DNA of 64,000 bases from NCBI RefSeq assembly GCF_001715195.1, contig NZ_MDWE01000002.1, positions 1 through 64,000 of the forward strand, given 5' to 3'. Shown here piece after piece: positions 34,798-46,000 of this stretch; positions within the stretch are counted from its first letter, which is position 1; every line of letters starts with the position of its first letter. Made by a program: the position numbers and the translations under genes. The notes under the pieces are model-generated. The model was not told where the DNA came from and ran no database searches. It worked only from the letters and a program-made list of their open reading frames with translations. This DNA comes from Rhodohalobacter halophilus. GTDB lineage: Bacteria > Bacteroidota > Rhodothermia > Balneolales > Balneolaceae.

Positions 34798-37700
34798 TTA
34801 AAATGTGAAGTTTACACCCAGAGTTAATACTCGGGAAGGTGTGTAGCGAGGATTTGTGGTCCCGTTAAACTGCTGAATCGGCTCAAGCCCCTTTCGGCCG
34901 GTAATGGCGGTCAGATTTTCAGCATTTACATATACACTCGCATTTCTAATCCCAAACTGATTCACAAAGGTTGGATCAAACGAATAGGAAAGGTTCACAT
35001 TTCGAAGTGCAAGATAGCTTGATGAAACCAACCAACGGCTTGAAGCTGCGTTAAATGCAGCCGCCTGATCTCTGTCAAGACGGGGAACATTTGTCTCATC
35101 GCCCGGCTGCTGCCATCTGTCTAAAATATCAGAATGCAGGGCACGTCCGTCGGTACTTCCGGGATGCATCAAACCTGAATAGTTAGAGTCGTAGGTTTTT
35201 CCACCAATCTGGTAGGTCAACAGCGCAGAAAGGGTAAACCCTTTAAAGCTGAATCTGTTTGTTACACTTCCAAAAAGATCAGGAATGGCTGTACCAACAT
35301 ATGCATACTCTGCATTATTCTGGTTGGTTGTAACCGTTGTCCCGTCCACTGTTCGGATATCACTTCCGCCTGCTTCAATGGCCTCTTCACTGGCAATATA
35401 CAGAGCGGAACCATCAGACGGATCCACACCATACCACTGCCTCAGCCAGTAGTCGTAAATAGAACGCCCCACCATCAACTTCTTGGTTCCATTAATAATC
35501 TCATCCTGTGGAAGCTCCTTGAACTCATTTCTCAGGGTTGAACCCTGAAGTACTAAATTCCACTGGAAGTTCTGCTTACGGATTACATCCATATCGAAGG
35601 TGAGCTCAATACCTCGGTTAAACATTGTACCGATGTTATCGGGATATTCGCTGATACCGGAGGATACCGGAAGAGGAACATCAAACAGAAGATCACTTGT
35701 CTCTCTGTGATACCACTCTACAGTTCCACGGAATCTGCTGTCGAATAACTCAAATTCAAGGGCAATATCCGTTTGTGCATTGGCTTCCCAAAGAAGGTCC
35801 GGGTTACCGGCCGTACCTAACAAAATACCGGCTTCGCTGGCATTGTTATATCCAAGCTCATAAAGCGCCTGATAAGCGTAAAATGAAAGAGAGGCATGTG
35901 ATGTATGAGAATCGTTTCCAACTTCACCATAGGAACCTCTTAACTTGAGTGAATTAACCCAGTCAATATCACGCATAAAGTCTTCCTGGTCGAGCCTCCA
36001 TGCAGCACCCAGAGACCAGAATGTATCCCAGCGAACTCCGGATCGGAATCTGGATGAACCATCATACCGAAGTGACCCTGAGAGGTAGTATGTGCTTGCA
36101 TAATCATAGCTTACCCGGGTAAAATACCCTTCCTTACGATATTCACGCTTGTTTGACGTACCGCTCATCAGGTTTACGTAGTTAATCAACTCTGTATTCC
36201 CTTCTACTACCTGCTGCTCTCTTCTCATGTAGGTGTAATCCCGCTCATACTGGAAGCTCTCATGACCAACCAGTGCATTGATGCTGTGATCACGGATATC
36301 CGTCTGATAGTTGAGTAGCTGGTTGAATGTAATTCCGGTATAAACATATCCATACCGGTAAGCATCACCGCCCGGCGCCGCATCCCCAATAATCGCATTT
36401 CTTGCGCGCTCACGATTGTTGTACCGTCTGTCAATCGTAGCATTCACTGTAAACGTAAAGTCATCCAGGAAGTAGAAATCTGCAAAAGATCGTACGTTCA
36501 GATTCGTATCTTTTCTGAGATCTTCATTCAATTTATTCTCCCATACTGCATGACGGCCGGACGCTTCAGGGCGGAAATCCCCGCGATCATATGTACCGCC
36601 CTCAATCAGCTCACCGGTAAACCGGTCTCTTTCATAAAGCGGATAGATTGGCCATAAATCGAGTAGCACGATATGGGTTAACAAAAGATGAACTGCTCGC
36701 AACACCATCAATTGCAGCATTTGATTCTGAAACTGCACCCGAGAGATTTATTCCGGTTCTGAACCAATCGCGCGGTCTTGAATTGATATTCAGCCGGCCA
36801 TTCAGTCTTTCAAAGTCTGAGTTGATGATATATCCCGTTTCGTTCAGGTAGCCAACAGATGCATAATAGCTTGTGTTATTTACACGGCCACTGTATGCCA
36901 TCTCCATATTACTCCTTAAACCGGTTCTTACAAGCTCCTCCTGCCAATCGTCATCATACATTAGAGATGCATTCGGATTCAACTCACCGTTTGGCAGTAC
37001 AATTTCATCAGTCGGCACACCAAAAGGGTTGTAACCCAAAATATCAAACACTTCAGCCGATGCTTCCTGCCCGGCAAGTTCCGGGTCCATTCCGCCGGAG
37101 TAAACTTTTTGATTTCTGAGAGCTTCCCAGAAAAGCGGATAGTAATCAAAAGCATTCACCCGATCATATTCAGGAACGGAACGAGTTACCACACCCTGAC
37201 TCATGCGAACATCTACCTGTCCCTGTTCACTTCGTCCCTGTTTTGTCTGAATCATGATCACGCCATTGGCCGCACCTGAACCGTAAAGTGATGTAGAGGC
37301 TGCATCTTTTAAAACTGTGAGTGACTCAATATCATTTGGGTTAATACTGGAGAGCTGACCGCTAAAAATAGCACCGTCCACAACAATAAGCGGGGCATTG
37401 GATGTACCCACAGAACCGATACCACGCACACGAATATTTGGAGATGATCCCGGCTGACCGCTGCCCGGTGATATTAACACACCCGGAGCGGCTCCTTCAA
37501 CAATTTGAGTAGCATTTGTTATTGCACGTTGCTCAAACTGCCGACTGGTTACCTGAGTTGCAGAACCAACAAACTCTTCACGGTTTACAGCACCAAAAGC
37601 CACAACCAACAGGCCTTCACCTTCAATGATCTCCATCTGAAGGGATACATTAATCTCGGTTCGGCCGTCAATTTCAATTTCCTGAGACTGATAACCGATA

Positions 37701-38287
37701 TAGGTAAAAATCAGTGTTTGGTTTAAATCTTCCACATTGATTGAGTAGAATCCGTCACCGTCAGTTGATACACCTCTTGTAGTACCTGCAATCTGAATAT
37801 TAACGCCGGGCAGCGGTTCTCCTGTATTAGAATCAGTAACCCGACCGGTTACCGTTTCCTGGAAAATTTCAACTCCAGGCACTTTCTCTTTAATGACCAA
37901 ACTTCTGCCATTTGGCGCCAAGTCAGTAATCAGATTTGTATCCTTAAGCAGATCGTTTAACGCCTGGTAGATATAGGTCTGATTGTAATTTTTCGACACT
38001 TTGGTGTCGGGCACTAAATCAGAATCAAAAGACAAACCTACTTTCGCTTCACGAGCTACCATTCGCAAAGCTGTTGCCAGAGGAATGTCCTCAAATTTCA
38101 AGTCGATAAAGAATTGATCATCGTCAATCTGCGCACTTGTCAGATAGTTATCGGTCCTGTTTTGGTCATCCAAACTTAAAGCCATACCCGAAGAGAGTGC
38201 AAAAGTCATAACTATGCACAAACTCAACATCACCTTTTTAAGCTGAATGAGCTTACTGAAAGATATAGTAACGTTATCCATACTCAT
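34798..38287 (-). pseudogene. SusC/RagA TonB-dependent transporter, split by a frameshift
   Basis: The N-terminal part (36632-38287) has a signal segment, an STN domain (FEDIPLATALRMVAREAKVG), a carboxypeptidase-like domain (TGRVTDSNTGEPLPGVNI) and a plug (NIRVRGIGSVGTSNAPLIVV). The barrel (34798 to about 36655) is in another frame and ends in VNFTF. The join falls near 36649-36656: one frame reads ATRFMA and the other PIYPLYERD, where family members usually read through MAPIYP. Two missing bases there would restore the protein. It is a true pseudogene or a sequencing error. The STN domain fits control by the FecR/sigma pair upstream. Confidence 0.9.
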
Positions 38288-38330
38288 ATAAAGTTATATG
38301 TTGTTGTTTTATTTTAATGTACAGGTTGTA

Positions 38331-39320
38331 TTAGCTGCTCCAGTAAACAACCCCATCCTCTATACTCACTTCTATTTCGAGAGAATATGCGATTGTTTGA
38401 GCTACCTCTTCCGGGGTTAACCCGGAAAGTTCAGCTGTTAGCCTAAGCTCCTTCAGTTCATCATTCAATAATACATGTGGTATATCATAGATATGACTCA
38501 ACTGCCGGGCTGCATCTTCAAAGTTCGTTTTCTCAAATAGGATTCTGCCATGCATCCAGCTCAGATAATTATCTGCAAGGTGCTGCTCTTTTATAAACTC
38601 ATTACGGCTTTTGTCAAAAATTCCTACCCGATTTTTTGTAAGCTGAATTCTTCCATCAACTGAATTATGTATACCAAAAGAGACGGCCCCTTCCGTTACT
38701 GCCACCAGCACAAAGTTAGATTGATCATTGGATTTAACGGAAAACTCAGTGCCCAATACCCGAATATCTGTTTCGCCGGCTTGAACAATAAAGGGTTTAT
38801 TTTCATTGGACTGAATCTGAAAAAAGGCCTCACCGGTTAGCTTAACACGCCTTTCATCCCCGGAAAAATATTCAGGCACTTCAATTGAAGCCCCACTGTT
38901 TAATCGAATTTTTGACCCGTCATTCAGCGATAGAACTCGCTGTTCATAGGTATTTGTGGAGTAGACAAGTGTAGTATTTTCTACAGACTTAAATTCGCCA
39001 TTCTCTTGTATTGAATAGGCAAAAAACGAAATCAAAAAACCAAGAAGGAGCACGGCGGCAAATGCCATCCACTTCATCCTATCAAATGATTCACTCCCCT
39101 TAGAAACAGTTATTCTTTTCCGAATCTGCCGGTACGACTCCTCAGATGCACCCTCATCATTTACACTTACATTTGGTGAGTAGAAATCCTTTCTGAATTG
39201 CTGATTAAAATAACTCTTCCCTTCATCCGTATTCAGCCACCCCAAGACCATCTCGGCCTCTTCAGGTGTTACGGTGCCGTTTAAATATTCTTCAAAAAGT
39301 TTTCTGTAGCGCTGTTTCAT
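38331..39320 (-). CDS. fecR: FecR-type anti-sigma factor
   Basis: 329 aa. Cytosolic N-terminal domain (about 1-82) with LNGTVTPEEAEMVLGWLNTDEG, one membrane segment (about 86-106, MAFAAVLLLGFLISFFAYS), then the periplasmic FecR domain (YSTNTYEQRVLSLNDGSKIR, LTGEAFFQI, VLGTEFSVKS) and a C-terminal STN-like region. It holds the sigma factor until the STN domain of the SusC transporter signals ligand. It lies between the sigma gene (102 bp upstream) and SusC (44 bp downstream), the usual order. Confidence 0.93.
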   Translation of the reverse strand: MKQRYRKLFEEYLNGTVTPEEAEMVLGWLNTDEGKSYFNQQFRKDFYSPNVSVNDEGASEESYRQIRKRITVSKGSESFDRMKWMAFAAVLLLGFLISFFAYSIQENGEFKSVENTTLVYSTNTYEQRVLSLNDGSKIRLNSGASIEVPEYFSGDERRVKLTGEAFFQIQSNENKPFIVQAGETDIRVLGTEFSVKSNDQSNFVLVAVTEGAVSFGIHNSVDGRIQLTKNRVGIFDKSRNEFIKEQHLADNYLSWMHGRILFEKTNFEDAARQLSHIYDIPHVLLNDELKELRLTAELSGLTPEEVAQTIAYSLEIEVSIEDGVVYWSS

Positions 39321-39421
39321 TCAATAATTTTTGGAAGCGTTTCCATGTACTACAACGCCAAACAGAAAAAGTATGCCGAATTAATTTCAACCTGATTAAA
39401 TTGAATGGGTATTACTCTGCT

Positions 39422-39979
39422 TCAAATCTCTTCCAGCTGCTCACTCAGGTACTCTTGAAGTATTTTATTGGCCCGATAAAACTGAGATTTTACTGTATGA
39501 ATAGATATATCCAGTTTCTCTGCAATCTCCCGGTTTGATAAGCCCTCAAATCTTTTTAGTTCAAAAATCACCCTTTTATTCTTTGGTAATTTTTTGAGAG
39601 CCTCTTCAATTATTTCCTCAAGCTGAAACTGGTAAACCTTTTCATCCGGCAATACTTTTCTTCTCTTGTTTAATGAGAGATATTCAAAGTTACGGAGGAC
39701 CCTTCTCTTGTTCATTTTAATCACATTCAGCGTGTGATTTTTTAGAAATGTAAACAGCAGAGCTTCAAAAGACTTTTCTGAATCTATCTCACTCCGGTAG
39801 TTCCAAATTTTCACAAAAACATCCTGAATCACATCCTCAGTTAAATCGGAGTCTTTCAGATAGCGATGAACCAACCCAAATGCACGAGCCCGGTAATTCA
39901 AATAGAGCTCTTCAAATGCAGATTCATCCCCGCGATTCAATTTCTGTACCAATCTTCTATTTTCCGAAGAGCATCCCAT
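39422..39979 (-). CDS. ECF sigma factor, FecI/Bacteroidetes type
   Basis: 185 aa. Region 2 has FEELYLNYRARAFGLVHRYLKD and DVIQDVFVKIWNYRSEI; region 4 has LPKNKRVIFELKRFEGLSNREIAEKLDISIHTVKSQ, split here by family convention into two helices of the HTH. It directs RNA polymerase to the SusCD promoter when released by FecR. First gene of the sigma-FecR-SusC-SusD locus. The 234-bp upstream stretch to 40213 shows no obvious repeat. Confidence 0.93.
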   Translation of the reverse strand: MGCSSENRRLVQKLNRGDESAFEELYLNYRARAFGLVHRYLKDSDLTEDVIQDVFVKIWNYRSEIDSEKSFEALLFTFLKNHTLNVIKMNKRRVLRNFEYLSLNKRRKVLPDEKVYQFQLEEIIEEALKKLPKNKRVIFELKRFEGLSNREIAEKLDISIHTVKSQFYRANKILQEYLSEQLEEI

Positions 39980-40213
39980 CCAGTTAATTTAGAGCAAATC
40001 CAATATTAATGACTTTCAAAAAGTGAGGGTGTTCAAACCACATCCTGAAAATGCATAAAATTAATTTCCTGAACTGTTAAAATTCGAGCGGTTGTGTAAA
40101 ATTCTATACCGGCCATTTTTTTATGAGAATAGAAAACATCGAATTACTGTTTAATAAGCGTATAAGTGAACAGCTGTGGATTGAGTTTTGCTTGTATAAT
40201 ATTGATTCGAACA

Positions 40214-41296
40214 TCACAACCGGACTTCATACACATCCAGCACATACCCCTCATCATCAGACAGAAGCGTGTATATCCGCCCTCCATTCACATGCAAAAT
40301 CCTCCTCTCTCCCTCCAGATCAAAACTACCAATGGGCTCACCATTCGAATCCAGAACCAGGTACTCCGGCGAATCGTGGGTTTGCAGCCAAATATTTTGT
40401 TGACGATCTACCCACATCGCTTCGGCAACCGGTTTAGTATCGGGCATGTGTTCCGCTGCAAGGGATCGAAATTGATCCAGACGGTCTAATCGCTCCCAGC
40501 GCTCTTCCGTGGTAATCGGCTGATTTGGAATCGCAGCACGGACGGAATCAGCCGGCTCCAGTTTTGCATTGTACACGGCAACTTCAAAATCCTCATTCCA
40601 GGTCATATAGAGTTTACCGTCGTGACCTCTTGCAAGAAGTGTGGTTCTGCCAAACGGGATTGTATTCATCAAACCGTCATCTCGCACCAGGTAGCCCATC
40701 TCCCTGAACTCTACTACATCATCATCCAGCAATCCCTCCTGCAGAGAACCGGTCCCAAGAACATGGACATACCAGTAAGCCCCCGGATCAGGCATTTGAT
40801 TGCGGCTCTGCCTGAGGATATAGTTTCCTGCTTTGTCAATAGTTTGAACTCCAAACCGTGTTCCCTCTATCGTTACAAACTCTTCAGGCTGCCACGATCC
40901 ATTCACTTCCCGGAAGAATACGCTTCGGTTATTTGCCATGTCGAAGATGATCAACTGATCGTTCTCATCCACAAACATATTCAGAATCGCCCTGAACTCA
41001 TCCGGGCCCGCACCCTCACGGCCAATGGTCGTATTAAAATCCCCGGTCTCATCGTAAACCAGAATGTGATTGGTCTCCTGGTCTGCCACAAAAATCCTTC
41101 CCTTTGAATCAGTTTGCAAGAATCGAATTCTCTCGAAAAAGATTCCTTCCGGTTCTTCAAGCATGAACAGGTGATTTAATTCAATTTCGGGCAGCTGGGC
41201 CGTATGTATTTCGTTCGCGCTCTGTTCTCCTGAAGCGCAGGAGATCAAAATTACAGTTGTTGATATTAACAAAATGGCTCTCACGATTGGATACAT
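40214..41296 (-). CDS. 6-bladed beta-propeller lipoprotein
   Basis: 360 aa. Lipobox ILISCAS (Cys20) gives an envelope lipoprotein. Propeller blades are seen as repeated segments such as SKGRIFVADQETNHILVYDE, with the family hallmark IGREGAGPDEF (about 96-106), DENDQLIIFD, WVDRQQNIWLQTH and YLVLDSNGEPIGSFDLEGER. It is clearly a paralogue of the gene at 41649-42734 (near-identical C-termini, YVLDVYEVRL and YTLDVYEVRL). The family is common and multi-copy in Bacteroidota, with no established function I can name. Confidence 0.85.
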   Translation of the reverse strand: MYPIVRAILLISTTVILISCASGEQSANEIHTAQLPEIELNHLFMLEEPEGIFFERIRFLQTDSKGRIFVADQETNHILVYDETGDFNTTIGREGAGPDEFRAILNMFVDENDQLIIFDMANNRSVFFREVNGSWQPEEFVTIEGTRFGVQTIDKAGNYILRQSRNQMPDPGAYWYVHVLGTGSLQEGLLDDDVVEFREMGYLVRDDGLMNTIPFGRTTLLARGHDGKLYMTWNEDFEVAVYNAKLEPADSVRAAIPNQPITTEERWERLDRLDQFRSLAAEHMPDTKPVAEAMWVDRQQNIWLQTHDSPEYLVLDSNGEPIGSFDLEGERRILHVNGGRIYTLLSDDEGYVLDVYEVRL

Positions 41297-41648
41297 AACT
41301 GATATATTTGATTTAGCATTTTAATGTTCACCGCAGTGGTGCTGGGAACGCGGAGGATTGTTCGAAAACCTGTCAGCGGTTAAGTTTGAGATCGAATTTC
41401 AACATTCGCAAAATCCCCTCCTTATGAAGATCCTGTCCCGAAAAGTATCGGAAAGGGTCCAGGGGTGGTTGGATCGGAATTTCTTCCTCCAAAAAAACAT
41501 AAAAAATAAACTCTATCTGTTTGAACCACCCCTTAATCCCCTCCTTGGAAAGGAGGGGAAGGTTTGTTGCACAATAAGTTATTTGATAATTCAAACCCAC
41601 AACTCCCACTGCGGCTCTGCGGTGATCTTTACAACCTTTTCGAAATCA
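41297..41648. repeat. Intergenic repeats between two propeller genes
   Basis: Contains a copy of the DUF559-family hairpin (AACCACCCCTTAATCCCCTC onward at 41524-41560, with CCTTGGAAAGG as loop). It also has two pieces of a second dispersed repeat: GCAGTGGTGCTGGGAACGCG at 41333 and CACTGCGGCTCTGCGGTG near 41608. No gene seen. Confidence 0.6.
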
Positions 41649-42734
41649 TTACAACCGGACTTCATACACATCCAGCGTATAGCCTTCATCATCACTCAGC
41701 ATGGTGTAAACCCGTTCTCCATCCACATGCATAATTCGCCTCTCTCCATCCAGATCGAAACTCCCGATCGGCTCGCCGGATAAATCCAGGACCAGATATT
41801 CAGGAGAATCGTGGGTTTGCAACCAGAAATTTTGATCGCCGTCGACCCACATTTGATTTGCTACCGGTTTGGTGTCCGGTATATACTGCCGAACCAGAGA
41901 TTTAAATCTCTCAGACGTATTTTCAATTGCCTCCGCTCTCTCCTCAGATGACACTTCAAGATTTGGAATCTCGGCGCTGACAGAGTCGACCAGGTCCAGG
42001 TCCATATTGTAAACTTCTACATCAAACCGTTCACTCCAGGTCAAATAAAGCCGCCCTTCATTCCCGTTTGATACGAGAGTTGTTCGTCCGAACGGTTTTC
42101 TGATAAAAGACAAATCATCCGCAACCAGGCTTGTCGTCTGACGAAATTCAATTCTGTTGTCATCTCTGATTCCGGAATCCAGATGAGCCGGCAAAAATTC
42201 GTGAACTGACCAATCCATACCCGGCTCCATTCTGCTCCCTGTATCTCTGCGCAGTATCACTTCACCGTTCTCATTGATCACTTCTGATCCGGCGGGTGAA
42301 CCCTCTACTGTTAAAAACTGCTCGGGACTCCACTCTCCGGCCACTTCCTCAAATAAAACGTTACGATTGTTGCCAATATCGAACACCAGCAGACGATCCT
42401 GTGGATCGACCAGAAGCCTCATAATTAATGAAAATTCATTCGGGCCTGATCCTTCTCTTCCGATAGCTCCCACAAAATTACCCTCACTGTCATATTGAAG
42501 GATGTGACGCGCTGCCTGATCAGCCACAAATATTCGCTTTTCCGAATCAGATTTTATATCAAATATCCTCTGAAAATAGTATCCGTCCTGCTCTTCAAGA
42601 GTGAACAGGTGATTTAATTCAATCTCGGGCAGCTCAGCTGTTCTGATATGGTCCGTGCTGTGTTCTCCTGATGTACAAGAGATCAAGGTTGCGGTTGTGG
42701 TAATCAGCAAAATAGTTTTCAAGGTTAACTGCAT
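41649..42734 (-). CDS. 6-bladed beta-propeller lipoprotein (paralogue)
   Basis: 361 aa. Signal peptide with lipobox TLISCTS (Cys20). Blade motifs include SEKRIFVADQAARHILQYDS, the hallmark IGREGSGPNEF and WVDGDQNFWLQTH. It resembles the 40214-41296 protein along its whole length and is probably a tandem duplicate of it, with the repeat-rich spacer between them. An extracytoplasmic sensor or binding role is typical speculation for this fold. No catalytic residues are recognisable. Confidence 0.85.
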   Translation of the reverse strand: MQLTLKTILLITTTATLISCTSGEHSTDHIRTAELPEIELNHLFTLEEQDGYYFQRIFDIKSDSEKRIFVADQAARHILQYDSEGNFVGAIGREGSGPNEFSLIMRLLVDPQDRLLVFDIGNNRNVLFEEVAGEWSPEQFLTVEGSPAGSEVINENGEVILRRDTGSRMEPGMDWSVHEFLPAHLDSGIRDDNRIEFRQTTSLVADDLSFIRKPFGRTTLVSNGNEGRLYLTWSERFDVEVYNMDLDLVDSVSAEIPNLEVSSEERAEAIENTSERFKSLVRQYIPDTKPVANQMWVDGDQNFWLQTHDSPEYLVLDLSGEPIGSFDLDGERRIMHVDGERVYTMLSDDEGYTLDVYEVRL

Positions 42735-43080
42735 GAATGAAGTTTTTTGATTTTAATTTAATGATATTCACCGCTGGGGCGCTGGGGCGCTGGGGGCGCG
42801 GAGGTCTATTCATAAACCTGTCAGCATCCCGACAGCAGTCGGTACGCTCGGTACGCTGTCAGGTCGTCATTTATCGACTCTGTGGACTTGCAACAAAAAA
42901 ACATAAAAAATAAACTCCACCTGTTTGAACCACCCCTTAATCCCCTTCCCGACGGTTCAGGACAGGCTCTTGGAAAGGAGGGGAAAGCTTGTTGTTCAAT
43001 AAATTATTTGATAATTCAAACCCACAACCCATTTACGGGTTATACATACGAGCGCGGGTTTTATCCCCGCGATGAACAAT
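42735..43080. repeat. Repeat-rich spacer between RND permease and propeller genes
   Basis: Holds the GC-rich run CTGGGGCGCTGGGGCGCTGG near 42775, an inverted repeat at about 42828-42865 (CCTGTCAGC... GCTGTCAGG), a hairpin-family copy at 42927-42987 with about 25 extra bases, and a CTGCGGCTCTGCGGTG repeat running into the next gene's end. No gene recognised. Confidence 0.55.
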
Positions 43081-46000
43081 TTAATCTCCGCGGTTACTGC
43101 GGCTCTGCGGTGAAACTTGTTTTTTATCTTTCTCCCAGACTCCCATCAACAGTAAAATGAGTGTCAAACTCGTGCCGAGGCCCCAGATGACTACCACAGC
43201 CAGGTCGGTCCAGAAATCGTTACTTCCGAACAGGATCAGCGGAACCAGTCCGCCCATGGTGGTGAGGGAGGTGATCATCACGGTTCTCATCTTATTACGA
43301 TACACCCGCACCCAGCTTCTCAAACCGTGAATATTCAGTGACCGGCATCGCTGCTTTTCATGGATCAGCAGTATGGAGTTATTCACCACCACCCCGACGG
43401 CCAGAAGCGTTCCGGCAATGGCACCCTGGTCAAAATTGATATCGTGCCAGAGGGCGCCGGCCATCACCCCGATAAGACTGAGCGGAATTGCCAATAGCAC
43501 CACCAGCGGATCTTTCCAGCTTTCGAGCAGTGCCGACACAATCATCCAAACGCTCAGAATGGTAAGCAGAAAGAGTAACAGATAGTTATCAAACTGATCG
43601 CTTTGGCCCCATGAGAAAAATCCTCCGCCAAACTGAATGGACGCTCCCACCGGAACGGGAACCTCATCCAGCACCGACTCGATAAAGTTGTTGGCCAGGC
43701 GGGGCGGTCCCAGAAAATCGACCCGAAGTGTTCGGCTGTAGGATTGATCTTCCCGAATGATCTGATTCATCGTACGCTCGCGGGTCAAATCGGCAATTTC
43801 ATTGATCTTAAACAGCCGGTTATTTGAGCGGCGCGCCTGCTCCAGAAAATCCTCCTCGTACTGCGTTTGTGCAATATTGGCTCCAATCAAATACATTCGC
43901 TCCCCCTCCAGCTCTACCTGTCCACGAATGTTGGTTGGGTTTACATCGAGCTGAATGGCGTCAAGAACCGAACGGCGGTCCAGATCTTTCATTGCCATCA
44001 GCTCTTCATCCAGATTCAGCACATATTGAAACAGATCATTAGCACCCCAGCCCACGCTGTGAATATCCACCTCCTGCACACGCGGATTCCGTTTCATCCG
44101 GGCGGCAATATCCTCAGCCAGGAGAAGCAGTTCATCATAGGAAAATCCGTGAAGCGTGATGCGCTGTCCCGAAACACCGCCGCCAAAACCGGTACTGTGT
44201 CCGTCCCCAAGTCCGCTAACCGATATCCCCGAATTGCCGGTTTGTGATGCCAGATATATCGCCTCCCCGTAGTATTGATAGGGTTCATTCTCAAACAGGT
44301 ATTCATCTTTGATAATAAACTGAAGTCTTGCACCGGAATATTCGGAGATATCCGTTTCAAAATACTCAAAAGCCTCAGCATAGGGAATAGCAAGTAATTC
44401 AAAACTCCGGGCCATCTTATTGATCTCATCCAGGGGGGTTCCCTGCGGGGTGCGGATGTTAATAAAAATCCTCTCCTGCTGTCGTCTGCCCCACGGTGTT
44501 CCGAAATAGGTCTCATTAAAAAACTTGTAGGTCAGTCCGCCAATTTTCGGATCAATCTCGCTACGATTATCAAAATAGGTGCGGGTGATCTCCGGCCAGT
44601 TTGTGTCATCCCAGTCGGGTTCCTCGATAGCAAACAACGGAATTCCGAAAAGAGCGAGCAGCCCGATATAAAAGACCCATCGGAATTTGTGCCGCCAGTA
44701 AAACGTCCGATGAAGCATGCGGTCGATCCATCGGCTCACCTTTTTCTTCAGCGACTTCTCCTCTTTTTTGATCGCTGAGGGCACCAGCCAGATCAGCGAG
44801 TAGGGAATCCAGGTGAGGGCGATCAGCACGGAACACATCAGCGTCAACGTGAGCGCCACGGCCAGCGGCACAAGAAATAGCTGAAGCTCCTCCATGGCAA
44901 AGAAGAGCGGTATGAAAATTCCCACGGTGGTGAGTGTACTTCCAAAAACAGGCACAAGCGTGTAGGGTAGCTCCTTGCGAACGTGCTCAATCCGTTCATC
45001 CCTACCCGATGGAAGTTTTGGGTTGAGCTGTTCAAACACTACAACGGCGTTATCGATAATCATTCCCAGGGCAACCGTCAGCCCGGCCAGTGTGAGCACA
45101 TTCAGCGTGTAATCGATAAAAAAGAGGATAGAGAGGCTCATCATCAAGGAGAAGACAATGCTTCCCAGAATCACAAACGGGGCACGAAACCTGCGGATGA
45201 AGAGCATCAGAATCACAAACACAAACAGAAGGCTGAAGGCCGACTGATACTGAAGATCCCCGAACTGCTCCCGCAGGTCCTCGGTCGAATCGCGCTCAAG
45301 CTGAATGGTGATATCATCGGGCAGAACGGATTGAATGCGTTCCATTTCCGATCTCATCTGCTCGCCCAGTTTCATGGCATCGGACCCGCTCTCCCGTACA
45401 AAAATCATGGTGAGGGCCGGTTTACCGTTCAGGCGCTTCAGGCTTTTCACGGGATAATCCTCAATCTCCACTCTTGCGATATCCCCAAGAACTACCTGAC
45501 GGGAGCTGTTCGGGACCGTAATTTTCATTTTTCGAATATCCTCAACCGATTCGAACTGTGGAGGAATCAGCATGCTGAGCCGGTTGTGGCTCTGTTCGAT
45601 AAAACCGCTCGATCTCCAGGTAAGACGGTCGCGAATCTGCATCAGGATCTGATCGGAGTTGAATCCATACTGCTCCAGGATTCGCGTGTCGAACCGAACG
45701 GTAAGGGCGGGATCTTCCGCTCCCTGGATGTCAATATCGGCCAGCCCCTCGAACCCCAAAAGCGGGAGCCGAATCTGCTGCATGGCAAACCGGTAGAGCT
45801 CCCTCGACGATCTCTCCCCGCTGATGGACCACGCCATGAAGGTCTCCTGCTCCTGAAGCTCCTGTGGAATGGATCGGCTGATGTTGGGCTGACGCACCTG
45901 GGGCGGAAATTCATCCTGCAGGCCGTAGAGATACTCCTGAAGCTCCAGAACCCTGTATTCGACGGGTGTATTCTGCTCAAACGTGATGGTTGTACTAGAC

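Noticed and set aside
40123-40489. Plus-strand ORFs at the end of a propeller gene
   Set aside because: They overlap the conserved C-terminal blades of the minus-strand gene and show no motif.
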